A stretch of 64,000 nt of DNA from positions 60,719,078 through 60,783,077 of the forward strand of contig NC_134841.1 in assembly GCF_965363235.1 (NCBI RefSeq). The letters run 5' to 3'. Position numbers and translations under genes: made by a program. Source of the stretch: Mytilus galloprovincialis. Lineage: Eukaryota; Mollusca; Bivalvia; Mytilida; Mytilidae. Shown here piece by piece: positions 12,821 through 23,881 of this stretch (positions are counted from its first letter, which is position 1; every line of letters starts with the position of its first letter). The notes below the pieces were generated by a model. The model did not search any database and was not told the origin of the DNA. It saw only the letters and a program-made list of their open reading frames with translations.

Positions 12821-13020
12821 GGGTCTCATTGGGGTCTAAGCGTGACGCGGGATTGGCGATTTTTTGTAAGCGTGACACGTGAAAATCAAATTATTGTGCC
12901 GTGAAAACAGGAAATTTCAAAAAAATTGAGAATTGCTGACGTACATAGTGTAAGTGGGAAACGGGAATCTGACAAAACAGTAAGCGGGATCCGGGATCAG
13001 AAACCCCCAATGAGACCCCC
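12821..13020. mobile_element. Inverted-repeat element (GGGTCTCATTGGGG ends)
   Basis: GGGTCTCATTGGGG at the left and CCCCCAATGAGACCC at the right are inverted ends. The interior repeats the phrase AAGCGTGAC/AAGCGGGAT. ATTAG occurs just outside both ends, a possible but imprecise target duplication. Confidence 0.65.
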
Positions 13021-13462
13021 ATTAGCCATAACAGATAGCTTGAGCATTCCTTATTTTGTAAACTAGCACAATCAGAAATATTAGTTGTCGATTTGATGAA
13101 ACAATTTTAATAAAACAATTACTAGTATTTGAATAACAATCAAAGAAGGACTTTTATAAAACCTTCTAAACATGGAAAATAATTGTCACACATTTGTCAT
13201 CTTCTTTATTTAAAAGAATGAATTTGAAACTTTATTATGATGAGTTGTATCATGAAAGCAATTTTAGATTTTCCAGTATAGGCATTTTGATAATAAGGAA
13301 TGTATTTTACTCAGTGTATTGTTTAAGAATATAAAAAAGCCAATTTTTTTCTTCTTCAATTTTTGAATTTGAATATAAAAAGCTTTATTAAACCTGTTAG
13401 AAGACAAAAAAAATGTAGACAAATTAATTGTCTTTAGAAAAATGTAAGTGACCTTATTGAAA

Positions 13463-13712
13463 TTCCATTGGAGGTAGATGTTAAATAATATACAAGCAGA
13501 TCAGGCTATAAATTCCATTGGAGGTAGATGTTAAATAATATACAAGCAGATCAGGGTATAAATTCCATTGGAGGTAGATGTTAAATAATATACAAGCAGA
13601 TCAGGGTATAAATTCCATTGGAGGTAGATGTTAAATAATATACAAGCAGATCAGGCTATAAATTCCATTGGAGGTAGATGTTAAATAATATACAAGCAGA
13701 TCAGTGTATAAA
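13463..13712. repeat. Tandem repeat, 50-bp unit, five copies
   Basis: The unit starts TTCCATTGGAGGTAGATG and restarts at 13463, 13513, 13563, 13613 and 13663. Copies are nearly identical; the main difference is one base in AGATCAGGCTATA versus AGATCAGGGTATA. Confidence 0.93.
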
Positions 13713-16700
13713 TTTTAAAGTGCTTATTATTTTTGTGCTTTTTTAGTACAAATGGTTGTGTTTTCAATCACTATATTGGTTTTGCTTATTGGTATGCATA
13801 AGTTTGTTTTTTATTTATATAAAACCTGACATCATTGTGGTTTAAATTCTATATCATCTTTTGCTGAGCTTTTTTGACACCTCAATGGCAATTTTTTTTT
13901 TCATTTTTCATTTAAAAAATATCCTGTATAAGAAAATATATGCATGTTTTCATTTTAAAACTTTACGATATTAAGAGAAGTTGTATTGCACTTTTCAGGA
14001 AAATATAAATTGCAATAACTTTCCTGTAGGGGTAGTATTCACACATCTCTAAAAACTGACACCTTTAAATTATTTGAATTTACAGGTATATTTTTGATCT
14101 AATTGATCCAAAAACAAATGAATGTGTATGTTTATTTTATTTTGATAACATTTTGTTTTATTGTGCTGTTTTTGTAGGTTAGTGATCCAATGGCATTATG
14201 TATATCTTACATGTATGGTTTTTTTTTCTCTATTTTTGAACTTTATTGTTTGATAAGAACCAGTTTTAAAAGAACCACTGTTTTATATCTTTTTTTCATC
14301 ACTGTAATTAAAAGAAATATTCAGGCATTGGACAACATTGTTTCTATATTTAATCATCAAATAAGTCTAAATTTTCTTATTTATTTTTATTATCAAAAGA
14401 TATGGCAAAAATGTAACACAGAGAACAAGAATACAAAAATTGGGGAAAGCTTTTAAAAAAAACTTGACTGCTCAGAGGAATTTAAAAGTGTTTGATCAAA
14501 ATGTTGAAGAAACTAGCCTCTAGAACCTTATAGTTTTGTTGGTGGTTTTTTTGGCCAAAAAACATTGTAACATACTTAAAATATATTTGAAAACTTAAGT
14601 CAACAGGAATTTTATAGGTAAATTATTTTTTTGTATGTCTAGTCCTAATTTTATCTTATGTTCAGATAGATGTCAGAGTAAGAGATGACTATACATAAAA
14701 CCCAAGATATTGTATGAAGTAAATATTTGGAGTGCAATATTGCAATACTTGTATGTACAGTTGCAGCAATATTTTGTTTTATTTTTAACAATTCATATCT
14801 ATGTCCATTATTTTGAATTCTATTTTTAGCTTTACATTCCTTAAATGTTTCTTTAGAATGAGATTTGTAGATTGCACTGAATAAGCTGATGTCAGCTGAT
14901 TAAAATAAAATACTCTTGATTTGTTTTATTCATGTCACATTCATATCAAAAAGAGGCTAGCATTCCAATGAATTCAAATATCACAACATAGTCAAGGTAG
15001 TAAAAGACAGACCAAACACACTATAAAATAAGAAAATGTGGTGTGAATGTTTTTGAGACAACTATCCTCTGAAGACTGAAGGACCAGAATGTAAACAGCT
15101 TCTGGTCATCACACAACATTCAACAATGAGCAAAAGCCATACTGTAAAGAAAGCTACATAAAGCCCTGGGATAACAAAATGGAGTTGGAATAGAAAACAG
15201 AAGGCACTTTGATTTAAGATGAAAAAAAAAAATAACCAAAATAAACCAGATTATTGCTGACAGCAACCAATAACAACCACTGGACTACAGGTTCCTGTCT
15301 CAGGATAAGCACATGAGAATAAGGTGGATTCCAAAATGGTTTTCAACATTCAGTTCTCTAAAAGAAAGGCGAAAGATATCAGAGGGACATTCAAACTTCT
15401 GATGTTTTGGAGTTGTTGTTGATGTGGTTCATAAGTGTTTCTTGTTCTGTTTTTTTATATAAATAAGACACTTGGTTTTCCTGTTTGAATGGTTTTACAC
15501 TGGTCATTTTTTTGGAGCACTTAACTATATCTTGCTGTTAGGTATGAGCCAACTCACTGTGTTGAAGACAGTACCTTGACCTATAATTGTTTACTTTTAC
15601 AAATTGTGAGACGGTGTTGTAAAGAGAGGCAGAAGATACCAAGGTTGGCATGTAGGGCAGTAACGAAGATTCTTCACTTTTTTCGGCTGTTGGCAGATTT
15701 CTGTAGTGTGCCCCATGTTTATTGATGTTTACTAGCCTCTGCCTCTTCAGTTCTCCTCCATGTCATTTTGATTCTTTCTCTCTTTCATTTACCATCTGGG
15801 GTCCAGTATCCTCCTGGTCACCTGCAGCGTCTTCTCATTATAGTTGAAGCTAGTATATCTTCTTGTTAGCATCTGATAAGAAGGTTCTCGTTTGAAATTT
15901 TTTTGTGGCCAAAAGATTTGCAGAATCCTTCTTAGATTTTGGTATGGAATACAGACAGCTTGTTTCGGTCATGGTTTGTCATCCTCCAACATTCTGAACC
16001 AAACAAAAGTACAGGCAAGACACTTCTGCTGTAAAGTTTGAGTTAGGTACGGATAAGAGCTGACCTTGCCTTTGATAGTCATCTTTTGGTGTCAGATTCT
16101 GCTCCGCCATTGGTAGTTATAGTGTTGCCAAGGTATGTATAGGTATCAATATGTGGAAATGTTTTTCCATCCAGTAAAACTGACCCTGGGTTGTTAACGT
16201 TTAGCGTCATGATTTCAGTTTTCTTATTGTTGATTTTCAGCCCCATCTTTCCTTAATATTTTTGTAGTTCTGAGCTCTCATCTTGAATATGTTGGTGTGA
16301 TTGAGACATTAATGCAAGGTCATCAGCAAAATCTAGGTCTTCCAAAGTGGTGAAGGTGCCCCACCTAATGCCTCTTGGTGTTTTAGCAGTTGTTTGTCTC
16401 ATTATCCAGTCTATGACTATGATGAAGAGTGTTGATGACATGACTCAACCTAATCTTACTCCTATTTTTACTTGGAAGTAAAAACATGTATCACTGTATC
16501 CCACCTTGCATCTGAAGTTGTTGTAGAACGCTTTTATGAGGTTTAGAAGATGTTGTGGAATGCCATATGATTGTAATATTTTCAAAAGACTATTCCTGTG
16601 GATGCTGTCAAATGCTTTCTTAAAGTCAACAAAAATTTATATACAGCTGTTGTTGCCATTCTGTAAATTGTTCTATAATATTCCTTTATGTAAATATTTG

Positions 16701-16940
16701 GTCGATGCAACCTCTCCCTGGGCGAAAACCTGCTTTTTCTTTCGCAGAAGGTCATCAATGGAGTCTGCAATTTGTCTTACACTAACTTTTGTCATGATCT
16801 TACTTGGGAAGTTGGGATGGGAAGTTGGGATGGAGAGTAGTGTAATGCCACGCCAATTGTTACAATCATTAAGACCTCCTTTTTGGGGGTATTTTTATTA
16901 TAGCGCCATTATTCAAGACGTATGGTATCTGTGCTTTTTA

Positions 16941-19900
16941 GCTCACCTGGCCCGAAGGACCAAGTGAGCTTTTCCCATCACTTGGCGTCCGGCGTCAATC
17001 GTCTGTCGTCCGTCGTCCGGCGTTAACTTTTACAAAAATCTTCCTCTCTGAAACTACTGGGCCAAATTTAACCAAACTTGGCCACAATCATCATTGGGGT
17101 ATCTAGTTTAAAAAATGTGTTCGGTGACCCGGTCAACCAACCAAGATGGCCGCAATGGCTAAACATAGAACATAGGGGTAAAATGTGGTTTTTAGCTTAT
17201 AACTTAAAAACCAAAACATTTAGAGCAAATCTGACATGGGGGTTAAATTGTTCATCAGGTCAAGATCTATCTGCCCTGAAATTTTCAGATGAATCGGACA
17301 ACCTGTTGTTGGGTTGCTGCCCCTGAATTGGTAATTTTATGGAAATTTTACTGTTTTTGTTTATTATCTTGAATATAATTATAGATAGAGATGAACTGTA
17401 AACAGCAATAATGTTCAGCAAAGTAAGATTTACAAATAAGTCAACATGACTGAAATGGTCAGTTGACTTTAGGAGTTATTGCCCTTTATAGTCAATTTTT
17501 AAACATTTTTCGTAAATTTTAGTAATCTTTTACAAAACTCTTCTCCTCTGAAACTACTGGGCCAAATTAATCCAAACTTGGCCACAATCATCATTGGGGT
17601 ATCTAGTTTGAAAAATGTGTCCAGTGACCCGGTCAACCAACCAAGATGGCCGCCATGGCTAAAAATAGAACATAGGGGTAAAATGCAGTTTTTAGCTTAT
17701 AACTCAAAAACCAAAGCATTTAGAGCAAATCTAACAAGAGGTAAAATTGTTTATCAGGTCAAGATCTATCTGCCCTTAAATTTTCAGATGAATCGGACAA
17801 CCTGTTGTTGGGTTGCTGCCCCTGAATTGGTAATTTTAAGGAAATTTTACAGTTTTTGATTATTATCTTGAATATTATTATAGATAGAGATAAATTGTAA
17901 ACAGCAATAATGTTCAGCAAAGTAACCAAAATGGTCAGTTGACCTATATAGGAGTTATTTCCCTTTATAGTAAATTTTTAACCATTTTTCGTAAATCTTA
18001 GTAATCTTTTACAAAAATCATCTCCTCTGAAACTACTGGGCCAAATTAATCCAAACTTGGCCACAATCATCTGTGGGGTATCTAGTTTTAAAAATGTGTC
18101 CGGTGACCTGGATATCCAACCAAGATGGCTGCCATGGATAAAAATAGAACATGTCCTGGGTAAAATGCAGTTTTTGGCTTATAACTCAAAAACCAAAGCA
18201 TTTAGAGCAAATCTGACATGGGGTAAAATTGTTAATCAGGTCAAGATCTTTCTGCCCTGAAATTTTCAGATGAATTGGACAACCCATTACTCTCACGACA
18301 CTTACCAAAGAGGAAATCCTGGATAATCATAGGTCTGTTCTATGTTCCTTTGGAATTTCAACCAAAGATGAAGAACTGGATCTTCCATCACTGTATTGGA
18401 TACCTAAACTACATAAGTGTCCTTACAAACAACGGTATATTGCTGGGTCTTCCAAGTGCTCCACGAAACCTCTTTCTAAATTATTAACATCTATTTTATC
18501 AGCAATCAAAGACGGGCTTCAAAGTTATTGTGAAACTGCCTATTCTAGAGGTGGCGTGAATCAGATGTGGATACTTAAAAATTCAAAAGATCTTTTAGAG
18601 TACATACAATCTAACTCTCTTTCATCTTGTAACAGTATTAAAACATTTGACTTTTCTACTCTGTACACAAGTATTCCACATTCCAAACTAAAAAAAATTG
18701 AAAGAGTTGGTATTACTTTGCTTCATAAAAAAGAATGGTCAACGTAGATACAAGTATCTTGTCTTAGGGAGGGATAAATCCTACTTTGTAAAGAATCACT
18801 CTGATTCAAATAAAAAATTCTCTGAAACTGATATTATCAAGATGCTTGATTTCTTGATTGACAACATATTTGTTACGTTCAGAGGACGTGTTTTTCAACA
18901 GACTGTCGGCATTCCAATGGGAACAAACTGCGCCCCTCTACTCGCCGACTTGTTTCTTTATTATTATGAGGCTGACTTCATGCAGGAACTTCTTAGGAAG
19001 AAAGATAAGAAGTTAGCAATATCCTTTAACTCTACTTTCCGCTATATAGATGATGTTCTTTCACTAAACAATTCAAAATTTGGTGACTATGTGGAACGCA
19101 TCTATCCAATCGAACTAGAGATAAAGGATACTACAGATACAGTTAAGTCAGCTTTATATCTTGACCTACATCTAGAAATTGACAATGAGGATCGGTTGAA
19201 AACAAAACTTTACGACAAAAGAGATGATTTCAGCTTTCCAATTGTGAACTTCCCATTTCTAAGTAGCAACATTCCAGCAGCACCTGCATACGGGGTATAT
19301 ATCTCCCAATTGATACGATATTCTCGTGCTTGCATTTCCTATCATGATTTTCTTGATAGATGTTTGCTGCTCACAAGGAAGCTATTAAACCAAGAGTTCC
19401 AAATGGTGAAGTTGAAATCATCCCTTCGTAAATTTTACAGACGCCATCACGAGTTGGTTGACCGTTATGGAATAACCGTTTCACAAATGATATCGGATAT
19501 GTTCCTTACGTCGTAACTACAATCCCCTTCCCTTTTATGAATATGACCTACCGAATTTGACTATTTACCGGATTTGTAATCACATAATCAACACGACGGG
19601 TGCCACATTAGGAGCAGGATCTGCTTACCCTTCCGGAGCACCTGAGATCACCCCTAGTTTTTGGTGGGGTTCGTGTTGTTTATTCTTTAGTTTTCTATGT
19701 TGTGTCGTGTGTACTATTGTTTTTCTGTTTGTCTTTTTTCATTTTTAGCCATGGCGTTGTCAGTTTGTTTTGGATTTATGAGTTTGACTGTCCCTTTGGT
19801 ATCTTTCGTCCCTCTTGAATATTATTATAGATAGAGATAAACTGTAAACAGCAATAATGTTCAGCAAAGTAAGATTTACAAATAAGTCAACATGATTGAA

Positions 19901-20180
19901 ATGGTCAATTGACCCCCTAAGGAGTTATTGTCCTTTATAGTCAATTTTTTTTAAAACAATTTTCATAAACTTTGTAAATTTTACTAACATTTTCCACTGA
20001 AACTACTGGGCCAATCATTATAGATAGAGATAATTGTAAGCAGCAAGAATATTCAGTAAAGTAAGATCTACAAACACATCGCCATCACCAAAACACAATT
20101 TTGTCATGAATCCATCTGTGTCCTTTGTTGAATATTCACATAGACCAAGGTGAGCGACACAGGCTCTTTAGAGCCTCTAG
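16941..20180 (+). mobile_element. AGCTCACC-ended repeat element with ~490-bp tandem modules, copy 1
   Basis: Begins (TTA)GCTCACCTGGCC and ends ...AAGGTGAGCGACACAGGCTCT...GCCTCTAG, so the ends contain inverted GCTCACCT/AGGTGAGC. Inside are tandem modules of about 490 bases that restart near 17030, 17522 and 18005 (each with CTACTGGGCCAAATT and TCATTGGGGTATCTAG). It has split the LINE at 15640-20380 and is itself interrupted by the Penelope-like copy at 18283-19815. Modules give open frames starting MATIIIGVSS, which are repeat sequence, not genes. Two more copies lie at 38784-40659 and 62559-63803. Confidence 0.8.
18283..19815 (+). mobile_element. 5'-truncated Penelope-like retroelement, reverse transcriptase part
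   Basis: Encodes a reverse transcriptase of the type with YWIPKLHKCP, FSTLYTSIPH, GIPMGTNCAPLLADLF and the catalytic FRYIDD motif (near 19055), followed by YGVYISQLIRYSRAC and a 3' tail ending GTATCTTTCGTCCCTC. The motif set fits Penelope-like elements better than LTR elements. It starts inside the reverse transcriptase domain and has about one or two breaks, so it is a dead copy. It interrupts a module of the element at 16941-20180, replacing roughly 90 bases of it. Confidence 0.75.
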
Positions 20181-20439
20181 TTTCCAGATGTCTTTAAAGA
20201 TGTTATAGAGCAGGATGGCAGATAAGCCGGGTCTTTGTTAAAAATTCAACATTCAGATTGTTGTTTCCAGGTGATTTTTCATTTTCTAGATTTTTGATTG
20301 CAGATATTATCTCCTTCATTTTAGGTGGTTCTATGCTGATTTCAAGTTCATTATTATTTTCTTCTATATAAAGGTAGCTTTAAAATACTAAGAATTACAT
20401 GCATCCATTACTGCCAATGACCTCTTTTCCCCAAAGTGA

Positions 20440-20840
20440 TTAAGGTTATATACCTCAGTATGCAAGTGTTCTTATTGTTATGCGCTTAATTTTCTACTTT
20501 GGCTAGAGGTATAGGGGAGGGTTGATATCTCAAAAAACATGTTTAACCCCGCCACATTTTTGCGCCTGTCCCAAGTTAGGAGCCTCTGACCTTTGTTAGT
20601 CTTGTATGATTTTTAATTTTAGTTTCTTGTGTATAATTTGGAGTTTAGTATATCGTCCATTATCACTGAACTAGTATATATATTTGTTTAGGGGCCAGCT
20701 GAAGGACACCTCCAGGTGGGGGAGTTTCTAGCTGCATTGAAGACCTATTGATGACCTTCTGCTGTTGTCTGTTCTATTGTCGGGTTGTTATTTCTTTGAC
20801 ACATTCCCCATTTCCATTCTCAATTTTAAGTTATCAATTT
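20440..20840 (+). repeat. Dispersed repeat family R2, copy 2
   Basis: Contains GGCTAGAGGTATAGG, GCGCCTGTCCCAAGTTAGGA, GGCCAGCTGAAGGACACCTC and ATTCCCCATTTCCATTCTCA. Inverted relative to the copy at 3200-3545 and parallel to 43580-43940. Confidence 0.7.
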
Positions 20841-22269
20841 AGTAAATCTCAACCTCACTGAGTATATTTTATGTCGTTTTGCATGAGAGTAGCATGCATA
20901 GCATAGCAGACGCTTACAATTTTTATGATCAAGGTCTCATTCTATTTGCCAGTAGTTCATGTGATTCTGAGAGTTCTCATTTAAAGGTTTGGCTTTATGG
21001 ACCAGGAATTGTAAAACTGTAAGCTTTTTTAAATTCTTAACATCCAATAAGAACTATTGTATACCTGCCAATACACAGGAAGTGGGATTAGCAAGGTGTA
21101 TTATGTAGGATGTGACAATGATTTGGCATCGTTGTAAATATAATGGAATTTGATGTGACTGTCATACAAGTGAGAGGTTTAGCCCTATAAAACCAGGTTC
21201 AATCCACCATTTTCTACATTTAAAATGCCTGTACCAAGTCAAGAATATGACAGTTTGTGTCCATTAGTTTGATGTGTTTTATCATTTACTTTGGCCATTT
21301 GATAAGGAACTTTCCATTTTAAATTGTCCTTGAAGTTCAGTCATTTGTCTGTATTTTTGTAATTTTTTTGGACAAATATTAGACTTTTATGCAAAAACTT
21401 TAAAATCTTGCAGGATTATGTTACTAAACTAGAATGAAGTTATCCCTTTATAAACAAGAGATTAAAACAACAGTAATGAACTTTATTTGAAATGCAAATT
21501 TATACTCTAAAGAGTTGACAATGCAATAATTGAAAAACACACATAAATAACATTGATGAAATAACATTTCTTAAATGAAAGACATGGTAAAATATAACAA
21601 TGGATGAACATGACTACATGAGGTATGTGACAAATTGATTGTTTTCCAGAAAACACATGTACAGCAATAATGTCCCCTGGAATATAATGACTATAAACTA
21701 AAGTCTTGTGACAGTTTCTGGTAATTTATCCTGTAGCACAGGAAAATTTGTCTAATCGGAACGAAACATTCAGTCTAGATGTAAAAATATTCACGCAACT
21801 TGCATTATGTGTTTATCAAAATGAACAAATAATGTTGATTTCAAACATTTGACAAAAGGACTTGAAGACAGGACAAAATATTTCATCTACAAATTTTTCA
21901 ACAATTATGAAATAATCACACAATAAAATAATATAAAGACCTTATTTACAATTTATCACATAAACCTTTCTCAAATATTCGTTATACATTTTTTTATTCA
22001 CAATTAATAAATCATAGATAGCACTCAGAAATTTGAACACATGTTTAATTATATAAATTAATAAACCATTTGAAAAAACTTTAAAAAAAAACTTTGAGTA
22101 CAAAACTACATAAGAATGTTCAAGATGGTGGAATGTGAATAAACATGGATTTTTTTACAATATAATGAGTCATGTTGCACAACTATAAAACTTACTTTTT
22201 AAATTTACATTTGTATTATATGTCTCTGATACATTTAAATGGATGTGTAATAATTACATCTTCATTCCA

Positions 22270-22575
22270 AAAAAATCCAACACCAAGAATGTGTCCATTG
22301 TATATGAATGCCCCACCCATCATTTTCTATGTTCAGTGGACTGTTATATTGGGGCCAAAATTCAAATTTGGCATTAAAATTGAAAAAAATCATATCATAG
22401 GATTGGTACGTGTGTACTAAGTTTCAAGTTGATTGGACTTCAACTTCATCAAAAACTACCTTGACCAAAAATTTAACCTGAAGTGGGACAGACGGACAAC
22501 CAGATGAATGAACAGACGCACATATGAAAAAAAACAAAAAAGCCTCTAAGTGGGGCATCATAAGTAGGGCATAAA
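22270..22575 (-). repeat. Dispersed repeat family R4, copy 1
   Basis: Shares AATGTGTCCA, TTCAGTGGACTG, TTTCAAGTTGATTGGACTTC and AACTACCTTGACC with the opposite-strand copy at about 62060-62360. A weaker relative is at 26275-26800. Confidence 0.65.
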
Positions 22576-23374
22576 AACCAACCATGAACCCTGATACATC
22601 CATGTGTCAATAAAAACATAACAATGCTGAATTATCATAGATACAATGGCCATATTGTTTGAAGAATGCCATATTTACACATTTCTTTTATGTTATAAAA
22701 TGCCATATTTACATATTTCTTTTATGTTATAAAATGCTAGCTAACAGTAATTGGTATGTAACCTGTAAACTGGATCCCTGTTGTGTTCACTTATCGCTAC
22801 ACTGACAACAGGTATGGCCTAATTAGCACATTTATAACCCTACTGAATTCTTAAGGGAATGAAAGATACCGGCACAATTTGTCAAGAACATGATAACATG
22901 CTCGTTGGTCATTTATCTGTACTACCGCCATGGGGTTAATTAACAGATACTTATTTATTTTGCGGCATCACAGTATTAACATTTGATGTCAATTTCCTAT
23001 CACTATAATTAGTCAATTTTATTAGCGAATCAATGAATTTGTAAAACTCGTCCAATTAATGCCAATGTGACAATGGCACCAACCCGTTCCTTCGGTGCAG
23101 ACCTATAGATGGGACGACGGACCAGGCACTGGATGAATTTATGATGAAAGATTTGATGTAACATTTTTTTTTCTGTTAAGATGTGACATTTTTTTTTCTG
23201 TTAAGATATAAGCAATTTACAAGAAAAATGGTTTTCCTGCCAAATTCAGATGGTTTTATTTTGGGACTAATAATTCATATATATGGCACTTGGTCATACA
23301 TTTCAACATATATGTAACCAACAAATTGAAAATGACAATGATAGTTTTTTTTTTATGAACACTGTTTTTGGTGT

Positions 23375-23416
23375 CCCAAGGATTTGTATAGTAAGTATAC
23401 TATACAAATCCTTGGG
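23375..23416. repeat. Perfect 19-bp inverted repeat with 4-base loop
   Basis: CCCAAGGATTTGTATAGTA (23375-23393), loop AGTA, then its exact reverse complement (23398-23416). TGT flanks both sides. It falls in the probable 3' UTR of the MAVS-like gene. Confidence 0.95.
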
Positions 23417-23881
23417 TGTTCCAAAAAAACGAAACCTACTGACTACGGTACTGTAATCATAACAAAAATCAGCCAGCAGCTATTCTCATCAGCAAAAACA
23501 ACCAAACAAAAACTACAACCTTACCAAAAAAGAATAGCAATAAAAATTGTTTAAATTTACTTCCTTATCTAAAATCAGTTTCTAATTAATTGTTTTACTG
23601 TTAAATATAGTTTCTTATATGAATCAAGCATTTTGAATACATCTTTAATCATTTCTATTAACATTTACAGTAGTCATCATAATTGTTATCATGGTAATAC
23701 ATGTATGATTTTAGTTTTACTTTATCAGATACTGTCTTAAGTAAAGTCTGTAAATATATGGTAAAACCAAAGAAATTTTTCAAAAATGTAGACTATTAAA
23801 ACAACAGTAGACCTAGCCTATGAAAGGTATATTCTGAATAAAGGCATTAAACTTCTGCTTGGTTCTTATAAGAAACTGTAT

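Larger units (their letters stand above)
10968..15640 (+). other. Probable INPP5F 3' UTR and intergenic DNA
   Basis: AT-rich with no convincing exon. Several AATAAA signals occur; one near 14905 followed by T-rich sequence is a possible late polyadenylation site, but earlier ones are equally possible. Also present are an inverted-repeat element (12821-13020), a 5-copy tandem repeat (13463-13712) and scraps of dispersed repeats from about 14949 on. Confidence 0.4.
15640..20380 (-). mobile_element. Non-LTR retrotransposon (LINE) reverse transcriptase fragment, split by an insertion
   Basis: On the minus strand the parts run 20380-20181 (EPPKMKEIISAIKNLENEKSPGNN), then 16940-15640: a piece like NWRGITLLSI, FRPGRGCIDQ, FVDFKKAFDS, the catalytic FADDLAL motif (near 16330), GSVLLDGKTF...YLGN, GSECWRMTK and a C-terminal KMTWRRTEE stretch. 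This is the usual order of a LINE ORF2 from the fingers to the C-terminal region. Several frame changes and stops make it inactive. The 3240-bp element at 16941-20180 sits inside it. Clade is not resolved; RTE- or CR1-like is plausible. Confidence 0.8.
20841..23881 (-). other. Probable 3' UTR of the MAVS-like gene and intergenic DNA
   Basis: No exon is visible. On the minus strand an AATAAA lies at about 21482-21487, followed by sequence that could hold a cleavage site, which would give a 3' UTR of about 2.4 kb. It includes a dispersed repeat (22270-22575), a duplicated TTTTTTTTCTGTTAAGAT phrase (about 23162-23210) and a perfect hairpin (23375-23416). Confidence 0.4.

Noticed and set aside
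17078-18260. Repeated open frames starting MATIIIGVSS
   Set aside because: The same frame recurs in every module of the GCTCACC element here, at 62566 and at 63167; it is repeat sequence.
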